DNA of 64,000 bases from assembly GCA_000827265.1 (NCBI GenBank), contig KN834771.1, positions 670,708-734,707 on the forward strand. The letters run 5' to 3'. Under the pieces are notes generated by a model that saw only the letters and a program-made list of their open reading frames with translations, was not told the origin of the DNA and did not search any database. This DNA is from Collybiopsis luxurians FD-317 M1. Taxonomy: Eukaryota > Basidiomycota > Agaricomycetes > Agaricales > Omphalotaceae. Positions 1 through 10,953 of this stretch are shown here, piece by piece. The translations under genes and the position numbers were made by a program. How positions within the stretch are numbered: the first letter of the stretch is position 1; each line of letters starts with the position of its first letter.

Positions 1-13
1 ACTCATCTGCCAG

Positions 14-1050
14 GTATAGACCATAGAGACAAAGGGTGGACTGTATCGCATGGGTTCTTTGTACTCATGGGTGGATTTGCACGGTACAGAGGGGACCGCC
101 TAGTTTGCGTTCTAACCTATAATGGCTTAAACTCCAGGGAGAAAGAGTTTGTCAGCGGGATGCTAGAGCGTGAAATAAAGGATCGCAGTCACAGAGATGG
201 TCTCGGAAAGCTCATAGCAGTATGGCAAACAACCTGGTTCATAGTTCAGCTTTTGGCTCGCTTGGCTCAGCGCCTGCCTATCACAGAGCTTGAAATTATG
301 ACTGTTGCTTTTGCAGCCATGAATGTGCTGGTATACTTCTTTTGGTGGAATAAACCTCTGGGAGTCAGCTGTCATATTCGTATCCAGGATGAGAGTGCAG
401 CTGCACCAGAGCCTCAGATTGACCAGATGACATTGTTTCCAGATGAAATGGATCAAAGGAAACAAGTGCAGCAAACTGTCATTTCCATTGTCAAGAATGT
501 CTCTGAATATTTGTGTGAATCATGGGGAGATTTTCTCAGTGATTATAGTACGGAGTGGGATACCATCCGTATTGCGGGAATAGTTTTAATTTCACCATTC
601 TGGCTTCCTATCTATCTATTCAAAATCCTCATCTTTGCAAAAGATACAGGTTCTGGGGACAAAATACCATCCTTTGTACGAACTCCACACTTGGAGCCCT
701 TGAAACAACAGGACCAGTATATTGCATATGGGGCAGCCATTCTGTTTGGTGCAATTCACTGTGCTGCATGGACATTTGCATTCCCCAGTGCAGTTGAGCG
801 AGTCTGCTGGAGGATTGCTTCTGTCATTGTCACTTGTGTGCCATTATATATGATTTTTGCAGTATGGAACCATATGAGACGCCACAGCTTTGAATCTGAA
901 AGCACAGTACATTACATAGGTCTTGTTGTCTCAATTGCTTATGTCCTAGCTCGACTTGCTCTCATTGTTTTGCCCCTCTTAGCTCTACAAGATCTACCTC
1001 CCTTAGCCTTTGAAACTGTTGAGTGGATATCTTTTGTTCCTCATATATAG
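14..1050 (+). CDS. Multi-pass membrane protein, copy A (5' end outside window)
   Basis: Last exon of an Agaricomycete multi-pass membrane protein of unknown function. The splice acceptor lies at 12-13; the exon opens with two bases completing a codon, which fits the phase-1 end of the first exon seen in copy B. It reads through SHGFFVLMGGF, a conserved block of this family, then LARLAQRLPITELE and FFWWNKPLGV, a more variable loop, and several hydrophobic segments (around residues 180-195, 225-275 and 285-310 of this exon), ending with a stop at 1048-1050. The first exon is not in the window, so completeness cannot be judged, but no break is visible here. The family is widespread and expanded in mushrooms; its biochemical role is not known to me. 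Confidence 0.75.
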
Positions 1051-2127
1051 GTATCTACAGTCTCACTTCTTTACTGCATCTTTGCCTGCTATGCTTTGAA
1101 TTGATATTCTTTCTTTCAACTACCACTGTTAATCCTCTTATGCCTAGCCCTGTTTACCATACATGAATCGTGATAGACAGCTCATTAGGAGAACTCTTCA
1201 CATTGAGAGAACAATGGCCATGAGATTGCATAACAATTTTTGGACAGTGGTCGCCATGCATGAAGAGGCTAATACATGGTGAAGGCAAGAGATGGCCACC
1301 CAAAGATGGTATTTTCCGCAGTACAAATGATATGTAAGTATGTGCAAAAGCATTCTACCGCTGAATACCCCTTCTGTAGTCATAATTACAAGCACCGAAC
1401 AAGCGCTGATACAGGGACAGGATAAAAGTATAATTGCTTTCAAAGAGAGATTTACAATAATCTAATCAGCGTCATAAGTTTCCCTGCTGTTTTGTTTCCA
1501 TTTTCTTATCTATCTCACCAACAGTTAGTGGATGTTCCACATGACTCACGCTCTCCTTTCTGTTGTTACCTCTCCTCAAACCCTTGTTGTCAGTCAGGCG
1601 TGCTCCGTGCAATCCTAAAGATCGCCTGCCATTTTCTGAACTATCTAGAGACAGTGATCACTCTGGTTTTTCACCACTTCTCCTTTATTTCAATATGTAG
1701 GATTTTAATTTTATCCTGAGAGCTATGTATTTCTTTTTCCTTGCCCAACTTACAAGCTCTCATGTATAAACATCTGGCTTAGTATCTCTTGAAGGGCATG
1801 AATTCAACTATTGAATGAACAGCTCAAGATACAAAGAATTCTGTTTCTACATCGCTCAAGTAAGTAAATCAGAAGAAATGCGCATCTCTCTGGGAAGGGC
1901 ATAGAAAAATAACAAGATGTGAACAAATTTGTTCATATAAGTATGGAGAAACCACCTTCCTTATAGGGAAACCCTTATGCCAAATCGCCCATAAGAATGA
2001 CTCCTTCACTTCATTCCGGCCTCGTAATATGCACTCCCATCAAGAATTTTGAATAGGGTAAGTATTAGTAAGGGCACAGAACATAAGGAACAAAACATTG
2101 CCAGAATAATGAAGACCATTTCTATGC
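1051..2127. other. Convergent intergenic region, copy A
   Basis: About 1.1 kb between two genes that converge, presumably both 3' UTRs. I see no convincing ORF, RNA gene or repeat. Copy B's equivalent (8073-8465) is only about 0.4 kb, so copy A gained, or copy B lost, roughly 0.7 kb here. Confidence 0.5.
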
Positions 2128-3722
2128 CTATACCTCTGTGTATTCTGGAGGGACTCCCTCCAATGCAGTATCCCTAACTTCTCCCTGTGGCCCCAGACGC
2201 AGTCCACTATCAACATGAATTGGCATCATCATGCCAGGAGGGGTATTGCTTAATCCTCCATGATTACGAGCAACCTCCTGCTCCCTCCGTAGCTGACCTT
2301 GTGTCACTTCCAGTCGTTGTTGAAGTTTCAGAGTTGCGAGGCGTGTTTGTGCCAAATCGGCTCCCGCTGCCAAAGAGGACGAGGAGGCTGCAAGTGGTCC
2401 CAGCTCAGAACCAAGATGTGCCATCTTGCTGCTATTCGATGGCCGAGATATTCTGGGCGCATAAGAGTTGGGAAAAAATTCCGAAGAAGACGGAAGCACT
2501 CGGGACTTTCTTCGCTTTCGAAGTATGAAGAATGTAATGGCAAGTACCAGGAGCAACACAGCGACTCCTGTAGTCACTCCTGCGATGACTGCTTTCCCGT
2601 GATTTTTACTTCCTCCTTGTTCAGAGGGAGTTGCCGTAGCTGTCGAAGCTTGTGTAGTAGACGGGGACGAGATATTCTGTCCTTTCGATTCAAAAGAGGT
2701 GAAAAAAATATCATTGACAAACAAAGCGCCAAGAGAGATTTCATCATCAATTTGGATGGTCAGGGTATGCTCGGCCGGCGAGAGTGAGGATTCCAATAAA
2801 AGAAGTTGATTGTCGGTACTCTTGGGAAGGATTAAACTGACCGGATCATTCCCATCGATAGAATAGTGACCAAGTCCGAAGCTTCCGTTGTTCATTGCTT
2901 CTACACCAACCGATGTTCCTGTGCTCGCAATGTAAGCTAATCAACTGGCACCGAGCAAGATAAGTTTTTTGGGGACTTACCGTTGAACTTGATTGTCATT
3001 GGAGATCCACTGAGGGAACTTTGGAGACTTTCTACTACCTGACCACTTGAGTGGCCTCCAGATTCCCAACCAGGCCCGACTTGTAGGCCCTGGAATTGCG
3101 TAAGGGGCAGACAACTACCAACCTGAATGACATCATGGTTTTCCAGTGACACATTCGCAAATGGCTGGTAAACAATATAATCGATTAAAATCTGAAAGTC
3201 ATTGGAGTCGGCGGTACTATTTGCGGTGTAAAACTTGAGCACATAATTGTCAGGAATTGCAATATCCTCTCCGGCAAATGTAGTGACTAGGTATGAAAAT
3301 GAAGCTGTCATAGCGCAAATGCAAAGTGTCCTTACAAGAGCATAGAGGAGCATTCACAGTGGGAATGGAGACATCACCCTGGTATCCTTCCACAATTTTG
3401 CCTTTGGAATCCTCGATGGAACAGTTGATGAAAGGTCCATTCGTCGCATTACCAAAAATCGCCGCAGTGGGTAATCCTAATCCAATTGGGAATAATGGGT
3501 ACAATTAACTGAACAGATTCTATAAACCATTCTCTAATAGTACGAACCTTGATAACTGAAGGAAAGGAAGGAGGAAATGGAATCTGTTCCATGAAGGGTA
3601 CCGTTGTAAAAGGTCGAGTTAGGAAAATCTCCCGGGTTTGAAGCATTGGTTAGAGTCTGCCAAGGCCCCAAATAGTTAATACGAGGGTCTGCGTCGTCAA
3701 TGCGAAGGCAGAAGTCAGCCAT
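2128..3722 (-). CDS. Single-pass membrane protein with ligand-binding-like ectodomain, copy A
   Basis: Four exons on the minus strand: 3548-3722, 2981-3286 and 2128-2918, with 3336-3476 second in order; total 470 residues. The ATG at 3720-3722 starts MADFCLRIDD, the usual opening of this mushroom family (no classical signal peptide), and an in-frame stop lies just upstream. The ectodomain shows the HGT and GTSVGV motifs and repeated beta-rich segments like those of galactose-binding/jelly-roll modules. One membrane helix (about 20 residues starting VIAGVTTGVAVLLL) is followed by a basic stop-transfer stretch, a Ser-rich tail and a coiled-coil segment (LATLKLQQRLEVTQGQL) near the C-terminus. 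All phases agree. A cell-surface sensor or adhesin would fit; that is inference. The paralogue is at 8466-10069. Confidence 0.8.
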
Positions 3723-3936
3723 GGAAGAGGGATTTTACTGAGGAGTCGCCTTGCGCTAGACTGAGGTTGACGCTTTCTGTAGTGTACACAGGAAAATACG
3801 AGCATATGGTATATCCCAGGAACGCGACTGAAACAATCATGATGATAACTGTAGAATGAATGAAACCGTCCTGCAAGAGTGCAATGTAAATCAAACCTAC
3901 TCAATCGGTTGAATCACAGATATCCGTTGTCTGTTC

Positions 3937-3938
3937 TA
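3937..3938. other. Empty TA target site paralogous to the element insertion in copy B
   Basis: The sequence CTGTTC-TA-GTATCAGCG here corresponds to CTGTTC-TA-[element]-TA-TTGGTTTCAGCG in copy B (10286-10965). It is the unoccupied version of the insertion site, showing a TA dinucleotide as the duplicated target. Confidence 0.75.
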
Positions 3939-4871
3939 GTATCAGCGTAGCTAGCTACGCGCTGACAGCTTAGTGATGTATTGAACCCGCCGGAGCCGCC
4001 CATCAACCAGACTCCCCGTACTAACGCCTTGCGATCGGCCCATGGTTATAGTGGATACTCGAGGTACGAAAAGTGCATTTGAAATCCTCAATACACTTTC
4101 TCCAGTTCAATTTTTAAGTGCCCCAACATCCCCGCACTTACGGTCATGGCGTGCAAAAGTAGGCCATCGCGCAGTGCGCATGGCAAATATTACGAGGCCC
4201 GAAGCTGGATCGGCACTAAGTTGTAGTAACGGAGGTGTCAGATAAGCATCGAATGCAGGTAACGAGAGAAGGGATGAGAAAAAAACTTGATGCAATCACA
4301 ATCGAAGCTACCATCACCAGTGATGCAATCGAAAATCTCAGTATAGTCGTTCAGGTCAAGCTTCAAGCTTCAAGAGCAACCCACCGTGCCTTCCGTTTAA
4401 CTTTCAGCACCCTCGCCCCTTGGACCCCATTTATCCGCAAGAATGTACCGACCACAAAATGAGGAAGGTTAGGAAGGTTTGAAAGAATGGAATCAAGAAG
4501 AAACGGAGAGGATACCAAGCGAAAACACGACTAAACTTACCACGGTAAGAATTTCCATCCTAACTGGTCGAAACAAAAAAAAAAAAAAACAAAAATAATC
4601 AACCATCGAACCCTCTAGACGCAAAATCGAAGAAAAGATTGTCCTAGAATTGCCACCATACATACCGTACGCGTACATACATACATATATAGATGTTGAA
4701 TCTCTTCCGGGACCGGAATACACTTGAAGAATGTGCGATAGTGATATGTACGAAGTCGTTTCCACCTTTTACAACACATACAAAAAAAAGTTGAATATTA
4801 CATACAAACAACAAACAAAACATCGTCCCTCGACATGTTGGGCCCTCCCGGATAACAGTCCGTCTGCCCGG
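3939..4871. other. Intergenic region, copy A
   Basis: This stretch aligns with 10954-11984 of copy B, with indels and substitutions. It includes the 3' UTR of the dehydrogenase (pseudo)gene, an A-rich tract near 4567-4582 and a short (ACAT)-type run near 4675-4692. No gene is seen. Confidence 0.5.
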
Positions 4872-6206
4872 TTACGCATTGGCGGAGGCAAGCTTGTTCT
4901 GCAATTTAGCCTATAACAAACAAATCAGCGTCGAAAACCCAACAAAGAGCTGACCAGCACCCACATTAACAGCATCCATATAAACATCCGTAATCACCCA
5001 ATTGCTCCCTTTTCATCTCCTTCCCATAAATCGCCAACGCCAAAGCCTTCGTCATTAACTCATCCTCATCAATCACCCAATTGCTCCCTTTTCATCTCCT
5101 TCCCATAAATCGCCAACGCCAAATCCTTCGTCATTAACCCATCCTCATCAATCACCTCCACACACGCCCTCTCCAAACACTCACAAAACACCCTCAACCT
5201 CTCATTCCCGTCCAATTTTGCCCGGTGCAGCAACCACCTCGTCCACGCATAAATCGACACGACGGGGTTCGTCGACATCTCGTTGCCTTTTTGGTACTCG
5301 CGGTAGTGGCGCGTGAAGGTCCCATGTGCAGCTTCGGATTCGAGGAAGATCGTCGGGGGTGATGAGTTCCGAGGTCATCATTCCGAGGGAGCCGAAGCCT
5401 TGTGCGAGGATGTCGGATTGGACGTCGGAGTCGTAGTTTTTGCACGCCCAGACGAAGCCGCCGGAGGATTCGATGGCTTGGACGACCATGTCGTCGATGA
5501 GACGGTGTTCGTAGTAGATGCCGGCAGATCCAGAGTTGCGTTTGTATTGACTGGGCCGGGGAGGAGTGGAATGAGTATGGAGGGACAGGGAGAAGGATTC
5601 ATGACAAGCACAATTTGTAGATCTCCTGGAGAATGTCTTGGAACCGACCATCGTACATTTTAATGATGGCATTCTTTGTCGACATGAGCAGCAACATCTT
5701 TTTCGCTAGTGTCATTATGAACGACAAATGTACGCATCCTTGAATCGACTGCGTTGGGAGCAGTTTTTGTCAGAAATGAATTGAACATGAAGCACACACA
5801 CAACACACGTACCTTATCGATATCCTGTCTCAAACATGCTCATGGCAACCGCGGGTCCTCTGAAATCATATACGTTAAGCGTAGTCGCCTCAGTAGGCGC
5901 GTATACTAGGTGCGACCGTCAACCGATATTCAATATTGGCAATAATAATGGCCTTGGCCCAACCTGGGACGTGTCGAGGAATCCTGGCGAGCATATATAA
6001 AACCAAGCAAAATTGTTCTGCCAATCATGTTGCTAATCTGGTTGACGGCGTATTTCAGAATAACTTGAGAACTATTTGAATGAATATGATCATTTCTGGA
6101 GCATGGATTCTGGCTGAGGCAGCGTAGAGTCTGTTTAAGATGCTGAGTCGAAAGAATTTTTCAACAGATAACCTGAAAGAAGGCCCATCCGTCGAGCATT
6201 CGCCAT
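4872..6206 (-). pseudogene. NADP-isocitrate dehydrogenase pseudogene (copy A)
   Basis: Decayed copy of the dehydrogenase at 11985-13674. Recognisable pieces, 3' to 5' of the gene: last exon 4872-4910 (AKLQNKLASANA-stop), the large C-terminal exon, the exon containing GFAHSSF-like sequence (about 5650-5765), the exon containing GPAVAMS-like sequence (about 5830-6030), and a remnant of the start region (ATG equivalent at 6204-6206). Lesions: exon 2 and most of exon 1 are deleted (only about 150 bp separate the start remnant from exon 3); 4992-5070 is tandemly repeated at 5071-5149 (79 bp, not a multiple of three); a base is inserted in the GAGCATTGGGTG segment; and a small deletion shifts the frame after SELITPD. 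It cannot encode a functional enzyme. Confidence 0.9.
4992..5149. repeat. 79-bp tandem duplication inside the dehydrogenase pseudogene
   Basis: Units 4992-5070 and 5071-5149 begin with AATCACCCAATTGCTCCC and differ at only a few positions (for example AAAGCC/AAATCC and AACT/AACC). The unit is absent as a duplicate in the functional copy. It shifts the reading frame. Confidence 0.9.
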
Positions 6207-6316
6207 TGGCCCTTGAGAATGCTTGCAAACTTTGGCGAGAGAAGAACGTCAAATATAGTTGATCCGAAGATGGGTGAAAGGAATCAAGAAGGGTTCATCA
6301 GCATCGGGTAAGGTCC

Positions 6317-6699
6317 ATGGAAGCCAGTGGATTCAGCAATTCTGCAACTTAAGCAGAATACCAAAACCATTGGGAGGTGACGGTAAAGAAAAGAATTTTT
6401 ACAAAGACCGGAAAAGAATATACCCGCACCAGAAAACCGGCCCGATTTTTCGGGCTTGTCCAATCCCACTCTGATGGTTTTTTCCATTGTAAAATTTCAA
6501 GCGGTAGTTATGGGCCTTGTGGGAACGGTTCTAAGTATTTGAAATGGACATCTCCTTCTGCTACGCAATCTTTTTGTTGCGTAAAAAGGTTCTCCATCAT
6601 GATCACGCCCAAACAATAAGGACGACTGCAGCAGTTGATCTGTATAAATCAAGCCTTTCTATTTCACTATCCCCAACACCCTTTGACTCGCTACCAGCG
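6317..6699 (+). promoter_or_regulatory. Divergent upstream region between dehydrogenase remnant and membrane gene B
   Basis: About 0.4 kb unique DNA after the end of the duplication unit; it should contain the promoter of the membrane gene at 6700. No clear TATA box or repeat was recognised. Confidence 0.35.
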
Positions 6700-8072
6700 A
6701 TGGAAACGAATGATACTCTCACTATTACCACTAACGATTCTTGCGATAACCTCTACCACTGTCGTAGCCTTTCTCAATTAGTTTGGAGCTGCGTCAGTGT
6801 CCTCATCGCTTGTACCTGGGTCTCAGTACATCCGAATGTGCCTGCCGCAGATTCAGGCTCCTTGAAAAATCTGGGGGAAAAGATCGGGTTAATGATAGTG
6901 ACTCTTATTGCACCGGAGGTGGTGGTGTTGTGGGCAGCACGGCAATGGTTTGCGGCGAGAAACCTAGCCACAAGTAAGCATTGGATATGACCGTTCTCAT
7001 GTAATGACTCATTGAACATCAACTATAGGGTATAATATCGCATGGGTTCTTTCTAATCATGGGTGGATTTGCGCGGTACAGAGGGGACCACCTAGTTTGC
7101 GTTCTAAACAACTATCACTCAAATTATAACCCGAGGGAGAAAGAGTTTATCAGTGGGATCCCAGAGCGTGAAATCAAGGATCGCAGTCACACAGATGGTT
7201 TCGCAAAGCTCATAGCAGTATGGCAAACAACCTGGTTTGTGGTTCAACTTTTGGCTCGCTTGGCTCAGCGCCTGCCTATTACAGAGCTTGAAACCATGAC
7301 CGCTGCTTTTGCAGCCATGAATGTGCTGCTATACTTCTTCTGGTGGAACAAACCTCTGGGAGTCACCTGTCATATTCGTATCCAGGATGAGAGTGTGGCC
7401 ACATCGGAGTCTTGCACTGAGGAGATAACATCGCCGTATCCAACAATTCAAAGAGAACAGATGCAACAAACTGTTATTTCCATTGTCAAGAATGTCCCCA
7501 AATATTTGTGCAAATCATGGGAAATTTTGACCAAAAATTGTTATAACATAGAGTGGAACACTATCCGTATAACAGCCATAGTTCTGATTTCACCATTCTG
7601 GTTTCCAATCTATCTGTTCCGAAGCCTCATCCTAATAAAAGATGCAGATACCACAAACAAAATACCCTCTTTCTTCCGGACTCAAGCTTTGGAGCCCGAG
7701 AAACTCCAGGATCACTATATTGCATATGGGGCAGCCATGCTGTTTGGTGCAATTCACTGTGCTGCATGGACAGTTGCATTCCCCAGTGCAGTTGAGCAAG
7801 TCTGGTGGAGGATTGCTTCTGTTATTGTCACTTGTGCACCATTATATATGATTTTTGTGGCACCTATCATTTCTGTGCCACAGGTTGTTAAACTCTTTCG
7901 AGGCAAAAACACACTATATCACCAGCCACTACTATACTTGGGTGTTATTATCTCAATAACTTATATCTTAGCTCGAATTTCTCTCATTGTTTTGCCCTTC
8001 TTAGCTTTACGAGATTTACCTCCTGGAGCCTTTGAAACCATTGAGTGGATAACTTTTGTTCCCCATATATAG
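6700..8072 (+). pseudogene. Multi-pass membrane protein, copy B, apparently frameshifted
   Basis: Exon 1 (6700-6973, ATG start) encodes the family N-terminus with CTWVSVHPNVPA and APEVVVLWAARQW and ends phase 1 at a consensus GTAAGC donor. The only usable acceptor (7027-7028) opens exon 2 at 7029, where the long open frame SHGFFLIMGGF... to the stop at 8070-8072 needs phase 0. Copy A has about 25 extra bases at this junction (the segment encoding DHRDKGWT), and with them the phases agree. Copy B therefore has a net -23 bp change that breaks the frame just after the intron. The remaining reading frame (337 residues from 7059) is otherwise open, so the lesion is probably recent, or an unusual splice or a second start at 7059 is used. 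Hydrophobic segments match copy A. Confidence 0.65.
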
Positions 8073-8465
8073 ATATCTACAGTGTCACTTCTCTACTGCA
8101 TCTTCACTTTGGATTGATGGTATTTTTTAACTATCACTATGTGGAACATTCTATGCCTAGCCCCATTTACTATACATGATAGAAAGTTCAATGGAAGAGT
8201 GCTTGCTATTGAAATTTAGGAAAACAATGAAATTGCATTACAAATTTTTTTTTGGACAGTGGCCGGCCGCATGCTTGAAGAATTATTATAAGCTAGGTCA
8301 ATACATGATGAAGCTGTGATAAAGACAAGAGTTGGCCACCCAAAGATGGTATTTTCTGCAGTACATATATAGAACCATACGCACCCACACCAAAAGCATT
8401 TTGAATATGACAAGGATTAAAGGGCACGGAACATGAGGAACAAAATACGGCCAGAAAAATGATGA
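8073..8465. other. Convergent intergenic region, copy B
   Basis: Short 3'-UTR region between convergent genes; nothing else seen. Confidence 0.5.
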
Positions 8466-10069
8466 CTATTCCTCTGTGTATTCCGGAGGAACTCCCTGCA
8501 GTGCATTATCCCTGACCTCTCCCTGTGGCCCCAAACGCAGTCCACTGTCAACATGAACTGGCATTGTCGTGCCAGGAGGGGTATTGCTTAATCCTCTTTG
8601 ATTGCGAGCAACCTCCTGCTCCCTTTGAAGCTGACCTTGTGTTACTTCCAGTCGTTGTTGAAGTTTCAGAGTCGCGAGGCGTGTTTGTGCCAAATCGGCT
8701 CCCGTTGCCAAAGAGGGCAAGGAATCTGCAAGTGGTCTCCGCTTAGAACCAAGATATATCATCTCGCTGCTATTTAGTGGCCAAGAATTTCTCCGCACAA
8801 AAGGAGTAGGAAGAAATTCTGCGGAAGGTGGAAGCCCTCGGGAATTTCTGCGCCTGCGCAGTATCAGGATCACAATGATAAAAATCAGTAGTAATGCAGC
8901 GACCCCTGCAGTCACTCCTGCGATGACTGCTTTATTATGATTATGACGTTCATCGGGAGCCGTCTGAGTGGACGGAGAAGAGCTGTTCTGTTCTTCCGAC
9001 GCAAAAGAGGTAAAAAAAAAATCATTGACAAGCAAAGAGCCAGCGGCATCATTGTCAATTTGGACAGTCAGGATATGCTCGGCCGGCGAGAGTGAGGATT
9101 CCAGTAAAAGAAGTTGAAAGTCGGTACTGTTGAAAAGATCTAAAGTGACCGGATCGTTGCCGTCAATGGAATAGTGGCCGAGTCCGAGGCTTCCGTTGTT
9201 CATTGCTTCTACACCAACCGATGTTCCTGTGTGCGTGATGTAGACCGATCAATGAGCACCGAGCAAGATAAGCCTTCTTCGGAGACATACCGTTGAACTT
9301 GAACGTCATCGAAGATCCACTTAGGGAACTTTGGAGGCTATCTCCTATCTGACTAATTGAGCCGCCTCCAGATCCCCAACCAAGTCCGGCTTGTAGGCCC
9401 TGGTATCGTGTAAGGGGCAGACAATTACCAACCTGAATGACATCCTGGTTTCCCAGCGACACATTCGCAAATGGCTGGTAAACAATATAATCGATCAATA
9501 TCTGAAAGTCAATGGTAGTAATATTTGTAGTGGAGAACTTGAGCACATAATTGTTAGGAACTGCAAGATCGTCTCCGGGAAATGTAGTCACTAGGTGCAA
9601 AAATGAGGCTGCCATAGCGAAACTGCAAAGATATCTTACACGCGCATAGAGGCATAGTCACCGGAAAGACCTTATCCTGGGATTCTTGTGAAAAGGTGTA
9701 ATATCCCCCGAACACATTGTTGCCTTTGGAATCTTCGATGAAACAAGTGTAAGGAGTTCTATTTGTCATATCACCAAAAATCACAGCATTGGGCAATCCT
9801 AAACCAAATGGGAATAATGGATACAATTAGCTGGAAAGATTCTATAAACCATCCTAGTACAAACCTTGATAGCTGAAGGAGAGGGTGAAGGTAGAATTGG
9901 TTCCATGAAGGGTATCGTTGTAAAAGATTGGTTTCGGAAGTTCGCCTGGCATTGAAAAGACTGATGCAGGAAAATCCTCTGGATTTGAAGTATTGGTTAG
10001 AATCTGCCAAGACCCGACATAGTCAATACGAGGGTCTGAGTCATCAATGCGAAGGCAGAAGTCAGCCAT
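8466..10069 (-). CDS. Single-pass membrane protein with ligand-binding-like ectodomain, copy B
   Basis: Four exons on the minus strand: 9865-10069, 9640-9798, 9291-9590 and 8466-9226; 474 residues, all phases consistent, introns of 49-66 nt. It begins MADFCLRIDDSDPRI, carries the HGT and GTSVGVEAMNNG motifs, one transmembrane helix (starting AVIAGVTAGVAALLL), a basic RRRRN stop-transfer, and the same C-terminal coiled-coil as copy A (LATLKLQQRLEVTQGQL). Compared with copy A it has an extra segment of ten residues in the first exon and a shorter juxtamembrane Ser/Thr stretch. The 3' part of the last exon is more conserved between copies than the linker, which suggests selection on the cytoplasmic tail. 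Function unknown. Confidence 0.8.
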
Positions 10070-10371
10070 GGAAGAGGGAGGCTCGCCTTGAGCACCGGTC
10101 TGGGATTGAGGCTTTTGTAGTGTTCGCAGGAAAGTACGAGCATGTGGCCCCTCTGGAATCTGATGTTGCTGTAGTTTGAATCAAACTGTCTTGCAAAAGT
10201 GCAATATGAAATTTGAATTAGTGATGAACAGCCTCATCACTGAGACCATTCGTACTTGTCATAATGCATAGATATCTGTCAGGGTCTGTTCTACAGCCGT
10301 TTGCAAAAAGTTTTGCCCCCTCGAGTTTTCTACCTGTGTTTATTTGTATTTAGTATTTTGATAGGATTCCT

Positions 10372-10503
10372 ATATAATTCAAGTGCCGGTATGCCCGAAG
10401 ATAGCGATGGACCCATCGTCGGATGGTGGTTCCGTACGATTTGGTGGGCCTGGGCCTCGAAATGTATAGGATGAGTAAATACAGATAAACAGCTGTTGAA
10501 AAC
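10372..10503 (+). repeat. 132-bp direct repeat left of the gap
   Basis: Identical by eye to 10789-10920 and ending at the base where the N run begins. Matching contig ends of this kind suggest either an unmerged overlap or a collapsed internal tandem repeat. Confidence 0.85.
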
Positions 10504-10788
10504 NNNNNNNNNNNNNNNNNNNNNNNNNNNNNNNNNNNNNNNNNNNNNNNNNNNNNNNNNNNNNNNNNNNNNNNNNNNNNNNNNNNNNNNNNNNNNNNNN
10601 NNNNNNNNNNNNNNNNNNNNNNNNNNNNNNNNNNNNNNNNNNNNNNNNNNNNNNNNNNNNNNNNNNNNNNNNNNNNNNNNNNNNNNNNNNNNNNNNNNNN
10701 NNNNNNNNNNNNNNNNNNNNNNNNNNNNNNNNNNNNNNNNNNNNNNNNNNNNNNNNNNNNNNNNNNNNNNNNNNNNNNNNNNNNNNNN
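10504..10788. other. Assembly gap (285 N)
   Basis: A run of N inside the inverted-repeat element; any ORF across it is meaningless. Confidence 0.99.
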
Positions 10789-10920
10789 ATATAATTCAAG
10801 TGCCGGTATGCCCGAAGATAGCGATGGACCCATCGTCGGATGGTGGTTCCGTACGATTTGGTGGGCCTGGGCCTCGAAATGTATAGGATGAGTAAATACA
10901 GATAAACAGCTGTTGAAAAC
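10789..10920 (+). repeat. 132-bp direct repeat right of the gap
   Basis: Second copy of 10372-10503; it continues without a break into the right terminal inverted repeat. Confidence 0.85.
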
Positions 10921-10953
10921 TCGAGTGGGCAAAACTTTTTGCAAACGGCTGTA

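Larger units (their letters stand above)
1..6316. repeat. Tandem segmental duplication, copy A
   Basis: Left unit of a diverged tandem duplication; its left end lies outside the window. It holds the same gene order and orientations as copy B: membrane protein (+), ectodomain/TM protein (-), NADP-isocitrate dehydrogenase (-). Recognisable similarity runs through coding and flanking DNA and stops just after a shared stretch upstream of the dehydrogenase start (ends near 6316 here and 13780 in copy B). Many substitutions and different indels separate the copies, so this is a real old duplication rather than a repeated assembly. Confidence 0.85.
10294..10951. mobile_element. Tc1/mariner-like inverted-repeat element (MITE), interrupted by an assembly gap
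   Basis: Terminal inverted repeats of about 37 bp begin CAGCCGTTTGCAAAAAG at 10294 and end with its complement at 10951, with one mismatch. Each end abuts a TA dinucleotide (10292-10293 and 10952-10953), the target duplication expected of the Tc1/mariner superfamily. The matching place in copy A has a single TA and no element. No transposase is visible, so it is non-autonomous. If the N run is an artefact (see the flanking direct repeats), the real element is about 241 bp (10294-10503 plus 10921-10951). Confidence 0.8.

Noticed and set aside
3723..3840. A signal peptide (ATG ATT GTT TCA ...) upstream of the ectodomain gene copy A
   Set aside because: It is in another frame, cannot be spliced in phase, and is not conserved in copy B; family members start at MADF-like sequences.
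10330..10944. Long ORFs with X residues across 10504-10788
   Set aside because: They exist only because the N run is read as open; not genes.
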